Source: Aphanothece cf. minutissima CCALA 015
Lineage (GTDB): Bacteria; Cyanobacteriota; Cyanobacteriia; PCC-6307; Cyanobiaceae
Assembly: GCA_003003925.1 (NCBI GenBank)
Contig: PVWP01000010.1
Span: 85,966-149,965, forward strand
DNA: 64,000 nt
Direction of reading: 5' to 3'
Part shown: piece by piece, positions 47,218 through 59,841 of the stretch
Position numbering within the stretch: position 1 is the stretch's first letter
Layout of the letters: each line of letters opens with the position of its first letter
Position numbers and translations under genes: made by a program
The notes under the pieces: generated by a model
The model's input: the letters and a program-made list of their open reading frames with translations, nothing else
Database searches by the model: none
What the model was told of the DNA's origin: nothing

Positions 47218-47451
47218 ATGGCCATGGATCCTGAGCACCCGGGGTGCGGCGGCGAAGAGGCGAGTGTGAGCCTGGAAGCCGAGGTGCCTGAGGTGCTCTA
47301 CGCCGGCATGCGGGAGTTCATCGACGCCCATCCGCACTGGGACCAGTACAGCGTCATCACCTCCGCCCTGGCCGGCTTCCTGTTCCAGAACGGCTGCCAG
47401 GAGCCCGTGGTTTCCCAGCACTACCTCGACGGGCTGTTCCAGAAGCCCTGA
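47218..47451 (+). CDS. DUF2811 family protein
   Basis: A 77-residue cyanobacterial protein: VSLEAEVPEVLYAGMREFI, HPHWDQYSVITSALAGFLF and VSQHYLDGLF fit DUF2811, a small cyanobacterial family of unknown function. ATG 47218 or 47224 could start it; the open frame extends upstream to 47179. Confidence 0.85.
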   Translation: MAMDPEHPGCGGEEASVSLEAEVPEVLYAGMREFIDAHPHWDQYSVITSALAGFLFQNGCQEPVVSQHYLDGLFQKP

Positions 47452-47528
47452 CCCGGGGGCTGAGGCTTGGGCAGGCCAGGCGCATCGAACGGGCCAGGCG
47501 GACGTCCGGGCCAGGCCGACAGCAGGCC

Positions 47529-47556
47529 AAAAAAAAGCGGAGGTGCCAACCCCCGC
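47529..47556 (-). terminator. Rho-independent terminator (minus strand)
   Basis: On the minus strand GCGGGGG pairs with CCTCCGC (one G-T wobble) around TTGGCA, followed by eight T. It ends transcription about 130 bases beyond the GMC oxidoreductase stop. Confidence 0.8.
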
Positions 47557-47685
47557 CGATGGTTTTCTCCCTTGCCCGACCCTTTGGAGGTCGCCCCGTC
47601 ATTGTGCGCATGGGGGGCCGCCAAGATTGTGGTGATCGACACCAGCTGTGCCCTGCTGTGACGGCTCCCTGACCGGACCGTCCGT

Positions 47686-49383
47686 TCAGTGGCGCCGCAT
47701 CCCGGCGGCGGCGGCGGCGCAGGCCCGCCAGGTGATCGCCATTTCGGTGAGGGTGGGGCTCTGCCAGCCGGCGCTGGGCCAGCAGGCCCCATCGGTGACC
47801 AGCACATTGGCGGCCCCCCAGCAGCGGTTCCAGGGGTCGACGACCCCCTCCTCGGGGCTCTCGGCCATGCGGGCCCCGCCCAGTTCGTGGATGTAGTAGC
47901 CCGGTGGCGGCGGCTCCGGACGCACCGCCAGGCTGTTGCGGATCAGGGGTTCGAGCACCGGCAGCACGAACAGCTCCTCGATCGGCCGGATGCGGCCGCC
48001 CGCCGCGGCCACCACGGCTGCCATGCGCGCCTGCATGTGGGCCACCATCGCGGCCTCGTTGGTTCCCCAGCGGCAGTCGATGTGGGGGATGGGCAGGTCC
48101 CAGGCGTCGGTGCGGGAACCATCCAGGCTCACCCGGTTCCCGGCCCGGGGCAGCACCTCCCCATGGCCGATCAGGAAGCCCACCGCTTCCCCGGGCCGGC
48201 GCCGCAGCAGGGCGGGGGGATCGAAGCGCTGCAGGGCGGCCCAGATGCCGTAGCCGCGCAGGAAGGCCTCCGAGCTGCCTTCCTCGAGGTTCACGGTGTT
48301 GGGGATGAAACAGCTGCCGGCCCCGGAGAGCTCGGCCGGTTCGGGGGGCGCCCCGATCGCGGGGATCGAGAAGAAGCGGCTGGTAGAGATGTGGTCCATC
48401 AGGTAGCGGCCCAGGCTGCCCGAGGGGTCGCTCAGGCCGCCGCTGCGCACGGCGTCGCTCGAGTGCAGCAGCAGCCGGACCGTTTCGATCGTGGAGGCGC
48501 AGAGCACCACCAGGGGGGCGGCGAGGCGCTCCCGCCCGCCGCTGGCCGCGTCCACCAGCACCACCGCCTCGGCCCGCCGCCCGCTCCGGTCCATCTCCAG
48601 ATGGCTCACCACCGCACCGCTGCGCAGCTGCACCCGGCCCGTCGCCAGGGCCCGGGCCAGGCTGCGGCCCTGGGCGCTGGAGGGGGGCCAGGGTGCCGCC
48701 GGGGTGGGCCGGTGCAGGCGGAAGCCGCGGGAGTGGATCAGGGGCAGCCCCAGCTCGCGACCGATCGCCGTCTGCAGGTGTTTCTCCCCCGGAGTGAAGG
48801 GCAGGGGCGGCAGGTATCGTCCGTCCGGCAGCTGGGGCAGCCCGTCCCGCTGGCCGTGCACCCCCAGCAGGGTCTCGAGCCGGTCATAGAAGGGCGCCAG
48901 CTCGGCGGTGCCGATCGGCCAGGCGGGGCCATGGCCGTCCCGCCGGCCCGCCTGGAACTCGGCCTCCGACAGGCGCAGGGTGATGCCCCCCCAGGTGAGG
49001 CTCTTGCCGCCCACCTGGCGCCCCCGGGTCCAGAGGAAGGGGGCGTCCGGTGGGGTGCTGTAGGGGTTCTGCCGTTCGTCGACGAACAGCTCGGGGTTGT
49101 GCTTCCAGAAGCCCGGATGGTGCCGCTGCAGGCGCTGGCGGCCGCTGCTCAGGTGGGCGAGACGGCGCAGGCTGTTGAGCGGTTCGCTGCCCAGGGCGCG
49201 ACTGGCGGAGAGGTCCGGCCCCGCCTCGAGCACCAGCACCCGCAGCCCCGCCTCCGCCAGCACCATGGCGGCCACCGACCCGTTGGCCCCTGCCCCCACC
49301 ACCACGGCATCCCACGGCAGGTCACTGCCGGCGGTGGGGGATGGCACAGCGGACATCGGCAGGCGGACCGGTCCCGGCATCAT
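47686..49383 (-). CDS. GMC-type FAD-dependent oxidoreductase
   Basis: A 565-residue flavoenzyme. DAVVVGAGANGSVAAMVLAEAG is the FAD-binding GxGxxG region, LWTRGRQVGGKSLTWGG is the GMC substrate signature, and YYIHELGGARM together with WQSPTLTEMAI contains the likely catalytic His pair region. Members oxidise alcohols or sugars. The substrate here is unknown. Start is ATG 49383, with ATG 49356 as an alternative. Confidence 0.87.
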   Translation of the reverse strand: MMPGPVRLPMSAVPSPTAGSDLPWDAVVVGAGANGSVAAMVLAEAGLRVLVLEAGPDLSASRALGSEPLNSLRRLAHLSSGRQRLQRHHPGFWKHNPELFVDERQNPYSTPPDAPFLWTRGRQVGGKSLTWGGITLRLSEAEFQAGRRDGHGPAWPIGTAELAPFYDRLETLLGVHGQRDGLPQLPDGRYLPPLPFTPGEKHLQTAIGRELGLPLIHSRGFRLHRPTPAAPWPPSSAQGRSLARALATGRVQLRSGAVVSHLEMDRSGRRAEAVVLVDAASGGRERLAAPLVVLCASTIETVRLLLHSSDAVRSGGLSDPSGSLGRYLMDHISTSRFFSIPAIGAPPEPAELSGAGSCFIPNTVNLEEGSSEAFLRGYGIWAALQRFDPPALLRRRPGEAVGFLIGHGEVLPRAGNRVSLDGSRTDAWDLPIPHIDCRWGTNEAAMVAHMQARMAAVVAAAGGRIRPIEELFVLPVLEPLIRNSLAVRPEPPPPGYYIHELGGARMAESPEEGVVDPWNRCWGAANVLVTDGACWPSAGWQSPTLTEMAITWRACAAAAAGMRRH

Positions 49384-49426
49384 GCAGGAGCGGCTGGTGA
49401 GCCTCCGCCCCCCGGGGGCACCGGTG

Positions 49427-50341
49427 TCAGCCGTTGAGCAGGTGGCGCATCACCCGCGGGTTGGCCCGCAGCGATCTGGCCAGCAGAGAGAAGCCGGACT
49501 CCCTGCCCTGGCTGGTGCGACAGCTGTGGAGCACCGTGGCCGACGCCAGGATCATCAGATCCAGCAGGGTGTGCACGTTGGTCTCGTGTCGATCCAGAGC
49601 ATTGGTGAAATGGAGGGGCCGGCCACCGGTATCCGGCACCCCATGGACGACGATCAGCCGGTCCTTCCAGAACTCCCGCGCATAGGCGAGGCAACGATGG
49701 TCATCGGTGCAGACGATGACCTTGTGGGATGGGAGGACCTGGATGGTCCGGAAGAAAGAAACGTAGTCGGTTGTCAGATCCGTGTTTCGAATGTGGATCG
49801 CCTCGTAGGTCCCCAGTTCGCCCAGGAGTCTTCGGATCTTGGCCTGCAGTTCAGGAAGAAGGCGCAGATGCCGGAGAGCCTTGATCGCGTCGAGCCCGCC
49901 GCCGCACTGCTCGTGGACAAGAATCTCCTCGGGATGACTGCAGCTGAAATCGAAGGACAGGGGCTCCTGCGTCTGCCTGTCGACGAAATTGTTGATGGTC
50001 CGGCTGTAGGCGGCCTCGTAGGTGTCAAGGCGACCCAGGAGGCAGGCCGGCAGGCACGAGCGGCCGGAAAGAGCCTGGGGCGGCCAGCCGAAAATGAAAT
50101 GGCCGTCGGTCCGAAACCAGTGGCTCATGCAGTCGTGCCACCCCGAACGTCGCGTGTCGACCCACAGGTCTCTGTCGTGGAAGAAAGAGTAGATGCGACA
50201 CCGATGGATCTGGCAGAGGATGTCGTTGAGCCCGCCCCGGGGTCGGCAGAGCAGCAACTTGCGATGGCGAACTCTCCAGGGTCGACCCAGGATGACCCGG
50301 GCAATGGCATCCTTTACTTTGTATCTATAAGGTATACGCAT
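49427..50341 (-). CDS. Fucosyltransferase-like (NodZ/GT23-like) glycosyltransferase
   Basis: A 304-residue protein with GGLNDILCQI near the N-terminus, resembling the GGxxN acceptor-donor loop, and AIHIRNTDLT, the HxR motif that binds the GDP-fucose phosphate in GT11/GT23/O-fucosyltransferase relatives. SFFHDRDLWVDT and HTLLDLMILASATVLH fit the fold. The first codons are distinctly AT-rich and the gene has lower GC than its surroundings, suggesting transfer. It could modify lipopolysaccharide or exopolysaccharide. Confidence 0.72.
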   Translation of the reverse strand: MRIPYRYKVKDAIARVILGRPWRVRHRKLLLCRPRGGLNDILCQIHRCRIYSFFHDRDLWVDTRRSGWHDCMSHWFRTDGHFIFGWPPQALSGRSCLPACLLGRLDTYEAAYSRTINNFVDRQTQEPLSFDFSCSHPEEILVHEQCGGGLDAIKALRHLRLLPELQAKIRRLLGELGTYEAIHIRNTDLTTDYVSFFRTIQVLPSHKVIVCTDDHRCLAYAREFWKDRLIVVHGVPDTGGRPLHFTNALDRHETNVHTLLDLMILASATVLHSCRTSQGRESGFSLLARSLRANPRVMRHLLNG

Positions 50342-50605
50342 GACGGCATTCCCGTGCTTGCAAGCTAGCAGCCATGGCTGTTGCCAGTCATCCTGAAGGC
50401 GGCATGGCCTGACTGTCGTTGTGCCTCACCGGAGTACGTCCTTCTCGCAGTCCGTGCTGATTCCCGAATGTTCGGACCGCCGCAATGCCTGACCAGGGAA
50501 TGCCTGCGTCTGGGACTGCGGCACGGTGGGGGCGCCGGCCGAAGCCGTCCAGGGCCCGGGCCGCCTACCTCAGGTCAGACCCCAGGACGCCGACAACAAC
50601 GTGTC
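50342..50605. other. Gene-free region between the glycosyltransferase and the initiator tRNA
   Basis: I see no convincing gene in this stretch. Reading frames here are random and lack similarity. It probably contains the promoter of the glycosyltransferase gene, which points away from the tRNA. Confidence 0.4.
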
Positions 50606-50640
50606 AAAAACACAACCCCCCAGCCAAGGACTGGGGGGTT
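50606..50640 (-). terminator. Terminator downstream of the initiator tRNA
   Basis: On the minus strand AACCCCCCAG and CTGGGGGGTT form a 10-bp perfect stem with a 7-base loop, followed by GTGTTTTT. It lies just beyond the tRNA 3' end. Confidence 0.85.
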
Positions 50641-50671
50641 GGTGGGGAACCCTCGGGAGGGTCACCGGAGT

Positions 50672-50748
<77 letters not shown>

Positions 50749-50812
50749 TCGCACACGTGGTCGGCGGATGTCCGCGTCGCACCTATGAATTGTATCAGTC
50801 GATGCCCCCGCC

Positions 50813-51796
50813 TCAGGGGCGGGCCCCGTCGAAGCGCAGCTCACCGATCACCTCCAGGCGCAGGTGGTCGGCCGGTGCCAGATAGCGCTGGCGCAGCTCC
50901 ACCAGGGTGGTGGGGGTGAGCCACTCAAGCTGCTCGAGCAGGTGCAGGGCCACGGCCTGCTTGGCCCGCCGGGCTCCGTCGTCCACCTTGATGGCCACCC
51001 CCATGCCCTCGCCCACCCGGCTGAGGCACTGGATGCCTTCGGCGCCCCCCTTGCTCAGCACCTGGCCGTGGGCCAGGCGCATCAGCTCGGTGTCGAACTG
51101 CCCGTCCCCGGCGATCAGATCCGGGTGGGCGAGCATCGCCCGGCTGAGCCGCTCCAGGTCGGCCTGCTCCCCGCTGCCGAGGTGGGCGAACAGCAGGGCC
51201 ATCTGGGCCAGCTGCAGCTGCAGGGTGGGGGCGCCGCAGTCGTCGCGGGCGCTGATCAGTTCGGCCCCCGGCAGCCCCAGCAGCTCACCGACCCGCTTGA
51301 GGACCGCCTGCTGCAGGGGATGGTCGGCCTGGAGGTAGCTCTCGAGCGGCCAGTGCATCTGCCGACAGGCGGCCAGGAAGGCCGCGTGCTTGCCCGAGCA
51401 GTTGTGCTCCAACGGACTGCTGGCGCCGGCGGGGGTGGGGCACTGGAGGTCCTCGGTGTCGAGTTCCGCACCCCAGAGCAGCTTGAACGCCTCCCGGGCA
51501 TGCAGGGCGGTGCCGGCATGGGAGGCGCAGGCGATCGCCAGGCCCCGCTCGCCGGCCCCCATCCGGTCGGCGGCGCCGCTGCCCACGAACACGGTGGCCT
51601 GGAAGGGCTTGAGGGCGGAACGCACGAAGCTCAGCTGCTGGGGGTCGCCGGCGCGCATCAGCACCCGGCCCCGCTGGTCGCAGACCACCGCGTGCACCCG
51701 GTGCCGCGACTCGACGATGCCGTTGCGCAGCAGGCGGACCTCCAGGGGGGGAATGCCGGGGCGGCCCGGGCCGGCGAAGCTGGAGGACAGGGTCAT
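50813..51796 (-). CDS. L-asparaginase II (class 3, Rhizobium etli AII type)
   Basis: A 327-residue protein: VRSALKPFQATVFVGSGAAD, LEHNCSGKHAAFLAAC and SARDDCGAPTLQLQL are conserved motifs of this asparaginase class, with SxxK near Ser60 and Lys63 acting as the catalytic pair. It hydrolyses asparagine to aspartate and ammonia. It lies 31 bases after the CGLD27 gene in a five-gene run that includes rsfS. Confidence 0.88.
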   Translation of the reverse strand: MTLSSSFAGPGRPGIPPLEVRLLRNGIVESRHRVHAVVCDQRGRVLMRAGDPQQLSFVRSALKPFQATVFVGSGAADRMGAGERGLAIACASHAGTALHAREAFKLLWGAELDTEDLQCPTPAGASSPLEHNCSGKHAAFLAACRQMHWPLESYLQADHPLQQAVLKRVGELLGLPGAELISARDDCGAPTLQLQLAQMALLFAHLGSGEQADLERLSRAMLAHPDLIAGDGQFDTELMRLAHGQVLSKGGAEGIQCLSRVGEGMGVAIKVDDGARRAKQAVALHLLEQLEWLTPTTLVELRQRYLAPADHLRLEVIGELRFDGARP

Positions 51797-51827
51797 GGGG
51801 GAGGAAGCGGATCCGCGGAGGCCGACC

Positions 51828-52346
51828 TCAGAGAGCCTGGCAGAGCCCCGACCCGAGCAGCATCAGGGTGATGGCGATGGCGACCGCCTGGCGCAGGCGG
51901 GTCAGCACCGGCTGCACCTGGTGGCGGGCCACCAGCAGATCCTGCTGGCGCCAGGTGATCGGTTTCTCCCACACCTGGCCGTCGTACCAGCCCGATTCCT
52001 CGTACTCCACCTGCTCCGAGACCAGTCGCTTCTGCACGTAGGTCCAGCCGAGCCACTGGCGCAGCAGCAGCACCATGGGCAGCAGCACGGCGGCGGTGGC
52101 CGCGGCGATCACCAGCCGGACGGGCTCATGGCGGAGCGTCAGGCTGCCGCTGGCCACCAGCAGCGCCGGGGGGAAGGAGAGCAGCCAGGCAAGGCCCAGG
52201 GCCCGCCACAGACCCGTCGGGCCATGGGCGGGCCAGTGGAAGAACCAGGAGCGGCTGAGCTGGTCGTACTCCTGCAGCGGCCGCTGGGCCGGCGGCACCG
52301 GGCAGGGAGTGTCCTGGCTGGGCAGGCTCGGAACGCCGGCGGCCAT
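51828..52346 (-). CDS. CGLD27/DUF1230 family membrane protein
   Basis: A 172-residue protein with two membrane helices (ALGLAWLLSFPPALLVASG, LVIAAATAAVLLPMVLLL) and the family segment GWTYVQKRLVSEQVEYEESGWYDGQ, a sequence signature of CGLD27 (conserved in green lineage and diatoms). Plant and algal homologues are linked to photosynthesis or iron deficiency; the exact role is unknown. A third helix closes the C-terminus. It follows rsfS by 11 bases. Confidence 0.88.
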   Translation of the reverse strand: MAAGVPSLPSQDTPCPVPPAQRPLQEYDQLSRSWFFHWPAHGPTGLWRALGLAWLLSFPPALLVASGSLTLRHEPVRLVIAAATAAVLLPMVLLLRQWLGWTYVQKRLVSEQVEYEESGWYDGQVWEKPITWRQQDLLVARHQVQPVLTRLRQAVAIAITLMLLGSGLCQAL

Positions 52347-52357
52347 CGCTGCGCCCC

Positions 52358-52744
52358 TCAGCCGGCGACCGGGCCGGCGCCGCCCACCTCAAGGGGGGCA
52401 CCGACGTAACGCTCCTGCTCTCCGTGGCCCCAGAAGGACTCGAGGTCGTAGTAGCTGCGCTCCTGGGGGGTGAGCACGTGCACGATCAGCTCGCCGTAAT
52501 CCAGCAGCACCCAGCGGCCCTCGCTCTGGCCCTCGCGCCGCAGGGGCAGGCGCGAAGCGTCGGTTTCCAGCCGGTCTTCGACGGAGCGGGCGATGGCCCG
52601 CACCTGCACGTCGCTGAGGCCGCTGCAGATCACGAACCAGTCGGCCAGAGAGGACACCTCATCGACCCGGATCAGGCGGATGTCGACGGCCTTGCGGTCG
52701 TCACAGGCTTCGGCGGCCAGCAGGGCCAGGTCGCGGCTATCCAT
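52358..52744 (-). CDS. rsfS: Ribosome silencing factor RsfS
   Basis: This 128-residue protein contains the RsfS/Iojap signature: IRLIRVDEVSSLADWFVICSG and WVLLDYGELIVHVLTPQERSYYDLE. It binds ribosomal protein uL14 and stops subunit joining during starvation. Start overlaps the DUF3318 gene by 8 bases, indicating coupling. Confidence 0.94.
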   Translation of the reverse strand: MDSRDLALLAAEACDDRKAVDIRLIRVDEVSSLADWFVICSGLSDVQVRAIARSVEDRLETDASRLPLRREGQSEGRWVLLDYGELIVHVLTPQERSYYDLESFWGHGEQERYVGAPLEVGGAGPVAG

Positions 52745-53372
52745 AGACGTTCTCGCTGGTGACCGACTGGCGCGAGCCCTGCTGCTGGGCCATTTCGGCC
52801 CGGGCCTTGCCGGCGCTCTTGCGCAGGGCCTCGAGGCGGTCCTCGTAGAAGGTGCGGCGGCGCTTCTTGCGGGTCTGCTCCACCAGCTCCTTGAGGGCTC
52901 CCCCCAGGCTCTTGTAGGCGTTGGGCAGGCTGTAGCCGAAGCGACAGGCCAGATCGATGGCCCGCTCGTCGGCCAGGATCGCGTCCTGGAGACGCTTCTC
53001 GGAGTTGTTCTTGAGGTAGAGGCGGTAGCCGGCGAAGCCTGAGAGCCCCAGGGCCATCACCAGCAGCAGGCCGTCCTGCACCCACAGCTCGCCGATGGCA
53101 CCGCCCAGGCCGATGGCCAGGGCGGCCATCTCCCAGCCGTCCCGGGGGATGGCGTCGTTCTGGATGCGGCCCACCTCGTGCCAGAAGAGCAGGTTGCGGT
53201 GATCCAGGGCGAGGGCGTCCCATTTCTCCAGATCGACCTGGATCTCCACCTCATCGCGGCCGATCTCCTCGATGGTGATCAGGGGCGGATCGACGGAGGC
53301 AGCCGCTTCCACGAACACCCAGCTCTGCATCTCAGGGGGCAGCAACCCCTTCAGGCGCTGGAGTTCGCTCAT
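52737..53372 (-). CDS. DUF3318 family protein
   Basis: A 211-residue cyanobacterial protein with a central hydrophobic hairpin ([32 protein letters not shown]) and the conserved [21 protein letters not shown] just before it; the C-terminal third is helical, basic and rich in Arg and Lys. Function unknown. It heads the conserved order DUF3318, rsfS, CGLD27, asparaginase and is divergent from carB. Confidence 0.88.
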   Translation of the reverse strand: MSELQRLKGLLPPEMQSWVFVEAAASVDPPLITIEEIGRDEVEIQVDLEKWDALALDHRNLLFWHEVGRIQNDAIPRDGWEMAALAIGLGGAIGELWVQDGLLLVMALGLSGFAGYRLYLKNNSEKRLQDAILADERAIDLACRFGYSLPNAYKSLGGALKELVEQTRKKRRRTFYEDRLEALRKSAGKARAEMAQQQGSRQSVTSENVYG

Positions 53373-53494
53373 CGGCGGCGTCTCGGGCGAAGGTATGCCG
53401 TCAGATTAGCGATTGCCTGCGGTGGAAGCGGCGCCGGCAGGCCGGTCGGGACGGCGACCGTGAGAGGCTGGGCGGGTTTGCCCGACCACGCCCT

Positions 53495-56818
<3,324 letters not shown>

Positions 56819-56840
56819 TCGCCCGATCGCCTGTGACCCT

Positions 56841-57518
56841 GTGACCAGCACCCTGGCCGCCCAGCCCATCGCCCCCGGCACCGACCTGCGCGAGGCCTTC
56901 CGCGCCGCCTACGAGAACCGCTACACCTGGGAGCCGGGCTTCGGCGGCTATGGCGGCCGTTGCGTCTGGGAGCAGGACGACCGGCGCTTCGAGGGCACCT
57001 TCCAGGTGGGCGCCGATCTCAAGGCGACGGTGGAGGGCATCGCCGACGAGGAACTGCACAAGGCGGTCGCCTCCCAGCTGTGGGAGGTGGCGATCCACCG
57101 GGTGCGGCGTCCCTTCGAGCAGACCCACGGCGCCAACACCTTCACCGCCGGCGGGACCGATGCGGTGGGAACCGAGGTGATCATGGGCGGCAAGGCCGAG
57201 GGCGACCGCTACCGCATCAAAGACAACGTGGTGACGATGGTGCACCGCCACATCCACGGCACCGTGGTGACGATCTTCACCGAGAGCGTCACCGACACCG
57301 GCAGCGGCTACCTCAGCCACACCTACACGAGCCGCTACAGCGACCCCGCCACCGGCGAGGCCCGCGGCGGCACCAGCCGGTTCACCGACACCTTCGTGCC
57401 CCTGGCGGGCAAGGGCCCCTGGGTGCTGAGCGAGCGGGTGGTGGAGACGGAGGCCCATGGCGACACGCCGGCCGGCCGCCAGGTGTTCCGCTTCGAGGAT
57501 CTGGCGCCCCTGGGCTGA
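56841..57518 (+). CDS. DUF3386 family protein
   Basis: This 225-residue protein matches a cyanobacterial/plastid family of unknown role: AAYENRYTWEPGFGGYGG, DEELHKAVASQLWEVAIHRV and VHRHIHGTVVTIFTESVTDTG. The beta-rich profile suggests a lipocalin-like fold. It starts at GTG 56841, 22 bases after carB, probably in the same transcript. Confidence 0.85.
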   Translation: MTSTLAAQPIAPGTDLREAFRAAYENRYTWEPGFGGYGGRCVWEQDDRRFEGTFQVGADLKATVEGIADEELHKAVASQLWEVAIHRVRRPFEQTHGANTFTAGGTDAVGTEVIMGGKAEGDRYRIKDNVVTMVHRHIHGTVVTIFTESVTDTGSGYLSHTYTSRYSDPATGEARGGTSRFTDTFVPLAGKGPWVLSERVVETEAHGDTPAGRQVFRFEDLAPLG

Positions 57519-57530
57519 CCCCCGGCGGCC

Positions 57531-57761
57531 TCAGGCCGGCTCCTCCAGGGTGGGGATGCCCTGGAGGCGCTCGTTCAGCTGCATGGCCATGGCCTGGCGG
57601 CCCACCGCCAGCACCTTGAGGGTGTCTTCATGCATGCGCAGCTGGGCATCGGCCACCTGCATCCCCCGCACCATCTCCTTGACGTCGTCGGGCAGGCCGT
57701 TGAGGTCGTAACGCTTGCCTTCGAAGGTCAGCACGGGGGGCTGCTGGCTGGGGGTCTGCAA
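57531..57761 (-). CDS. DUF6447 family small protein
   Basis: A 76-residue protein: VLTFEGKRYDLNGLPDDVKE, MVRGMQVADAQLRMHEDTLK and LAVGRQAMAMQLNERLQ fit the small DUF6447 family found in cyanobacteria and their phages. Function unknown. The start is TTG 57761, since no ATG precedes the conserved region. Confidence 0.75.
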   Translation of the reverse strand: MQTPSQQPPVLTFEGKRYDLNGLPDDVKEMVRGMQVADAQLRMHEDTLKVLAVGRQAMAMQLNERLQGIPTLEEPA

Positions 57762-57832
57762 GGCTCTGGACTCGGTGCGGAGCCAGCGTAGGTGGCAGGA
57801 CCGCCGGCTCCCAGCGGGGACGACGCCTGCCT

Positions 57833-59572
57833 TCAGGCTTCCAGGCGGATGAACTGACGTTCGCAGAGCTCGCGGTAGCGGCCGCCGCTGGCCATCAGTT
57901 CGTCGTGGCTGCCCTGCTGGACGATGCGGCCGCCGTCCAGCACCACGATCAGATCGGCCTCCTGCACCGTGGCGAGGCGGTGGGCGATCACCAGCACGGT
58001 GCGGCCCGCCATGGCCTGCTGCAGGCCCTGCTGCACGGCCTCCTCGGCCTCCGCATCCAGGGCGCTGGTGGCCTCATCGAGGAGCATCACCGCCGGGTTT
58101 CCCAGCACGGCCCGGGCGATCGCCAGGCGCTGCAGCTGGCCACCGGAGAAGTTGCTGCCCCGTTCCTCGAGGCGGCTGTCGTAGCCGCCCGGCAGGCTCT
58201 CGATGAAGTCGGCCGCATTGGCCAGCCGGGCCGCCTGGCGGATCTGCTCGGCGCTGGCGGGACGCCCGAAGGCGATCGCCTCGGCCACCGTGCCGGAGAA
58301 GACGCTGCTCTGCTGGGGCACCAGGGCCACGGCCCGACGCAGGTCCCGGGCCCGCAGGTCGGCCAGGTTCTGGCCATCCAGCAGCACCTGGCCGCTCTGG
58401 GCGGTGTTGAAGCGCAGCAGCAGGGAGAACAGGGTGCTCTTGCCGGCGCCGGAGGGCCCCACCAGGGCCACCACCTGGCCCGGACGGATGTGGAGATCCA
58501 GCTGGCGCAGCACCGGACTGCCGCTCTGGTAGCCGAAGCTCACCCCGTCCAGCACCAGCTCCCCGGACACGCGCACCAGGGGCCTGGCATCGGGGTGGTC
58601 GGGCGGTTCAACCGGCTCGTTCTCGATCGCCCGCAGCCGCCGCAGCGAGGCCTGGCCCTGCTGGAACTCGTTGAAGTTGGTGGTCAGGTGGGAGATCGGG
58701 TCGATCAGCATCAGCAGCGCCGCCACATAGCTGCTGAAGCCCTGGCTGTCGAGGCCGCCGGCCTTGATCCGGGCCGCCCCGATCAGCAGCACCGAGAGGA
58801 TCCCGGCCGCTTCGATGAAGCCCACCACCGGATGCTGCAGGGCCAGCAGCTCGAGGGTGCGGTAGCGGGCGCGGCGGTGCAGGTCGATCTCGGTGTCGAA
58901 GCGCTCCTGCAGCCAGGGTTCGGCGGCGAAGGCCCGCACCAGGGGCAGGCCGCCGATCGCCTCGCCCAGCAGGGCCGCCAGGTCGCTCACCTGCTTCTGG
59001 CTGCGCTCGGCGGCGGTCATCACCCGCGCCCCGAAGGCGCTCACCATCAGCGCCACCAGCGGCGCCAGCAGCAGGGTGGCCAGGGCCAGGGGCCAGTCGA
59101 GCCAGATCATGTAGCCCAGCACCACCACCAGCTGCAGGGCGCTGGGGGTGGTGTCCTGGATCGTCTTGTAGATCACCTCACCGACCCGGTCGGCGTCCTC
59201 GGTGAGGCGGTAGGTGAGATCGCCGGCGGAGAGTTTCTCCAGGGCGCCGAAATCGAGCCGCTGCAGGCGGGCGAACAGCTGGCGGCGCAGCTCCTGGCTG
59301 ACCCGCAGGGCCGGGCCCGCCAGCAGGGTGTCCTGGCCGAACTGGGCAATCTTCTGCACCAGGAACACCGCCAGGGCCGCCGCCACGCTGCGCAGCACCT
59401 TGCTGAAGTCGCCGGCGCCGATGGCCGGGATCAGCTGGCCGGCGAGCCAGGCCAGCAGGGGCCAGCAGCCCACGAACACCAGCATGCACAACCCCCCGAG
59501 CAGCAGGGGTCGCCGGTGGGGCTTCAGCAGCGGCCAGAGCCTGCGGAAGCCGGCCGGCGAGGGTGCAAGCAT
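57833..59572 (-). CDS. Type I ABC exporter (half-transporter, MsbA-like)
   Basis: A 579-residue half-transporter: six helices in the first 310 residues (LLLGGLCMLVFVGCWPLLAWL onward), then an ATPase domain with Walker A GPSGAGKSTL, signature NFSGGQLQRLAIARA, Walker B VMLLDEATSALD and switch His in VIAHRLATV. It works as a homodimer and exports lipids or hydrophobic compounds; specificity cannot be predicted. It diverges from the S4 protein gene. Confidence 0.92.
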   Translation of the reverse strand: MLAPSPAGFRRLWPLLKPHRRPLLLGGLCMLVFVGCWPLLAWLAGQLIPAIGAGDFSKVLRSVAAALAVFLVQKIAQFGQDTLLAGPALRVSQELRRQLFARLQRLDFGALEKLSAGDLTYRLTEDADRVGEVIYKTIQDTTPSALQLVVVLGYMIWLDWPLALATLLLAPLVALMVSAFGARVMTAAERSQKQVSDLAALLGEAIGGLPLVRAFAAEPWLQERFDTEIDLHRRARYRTLELLALQHPVVGFIEAAGILSVLLIGAARIKAGGLDSQGFSSYVAALLMLIDPISHLTTNFNEFQQGQASLRRLRAIENEPVEPPDHPDARPLVRVSGELVLDGVSFGYQSGSPVLRQLDLHIRPGQVVALVGPSGAGKSTLFSLLLRFNTAQSGQVLLDGQNLADLRARDLRRAVALVPQQSSVFSGTVAEAIAFGRPASAEQIRQAARLANAADFIESLPGGYDSRLEERGSNFSGGQLQRLAIARAVLGNPAVMLLDEATSALDAEAEEAVQQGLQQAMAGRTVLVIAHRLATVQEADLIVVLDGGRIVQQGSHDELMASGGRYRELCERQFIRLEA

Positions 59573-59612
59573 CGACGAACCCTATCAGCGCTCTCCGGGC
59601 GCCCCCCCGACG

Positions 59613-59831
59613 GTGAAGCTGGATCAGTTCCTCAAATGGCAGGGCCTCGTCGGCACCGGCGGCGAGGCCAAGCAGCGCATCCAGCGGGGGGACGTGAGCG
59701 TGAACGGTGCCATCGAGACCCGGCGCGGTCGCCAGCTGGCTCCCGGGGATGCGGTGGCGATCGACGGCCGGGAGGTGCTGATGCTCTCCCCGCGGCTGGA
59801 GCGCGGGGGAGGCGGCGGCCCAACGCCTTAA
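59613..59831 (+). CDS. S4-domain RNA-binding protein (YaaA/YbcJ type)
   Basis: A 72-residue protein that is almost only an S4 domain: [39 protein letters not shown] and [15 protein letters not shown]4 domains bind structured RNA, often rRNA. GTG 59613 is chosen because family members begin MKLDQFLKW; the frame is open upstream. It is 10 bases before tpiA. Confidence 0.87.
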   Translation: MKLDQFLKWQGLVGTGGEAKQRIQRGDVSVNGAIETRRGRQLAPGDAVAIDGREVLMLSPRLERGGGGGPTP

Positions 59832-59841
59832 CCTGCCTCGA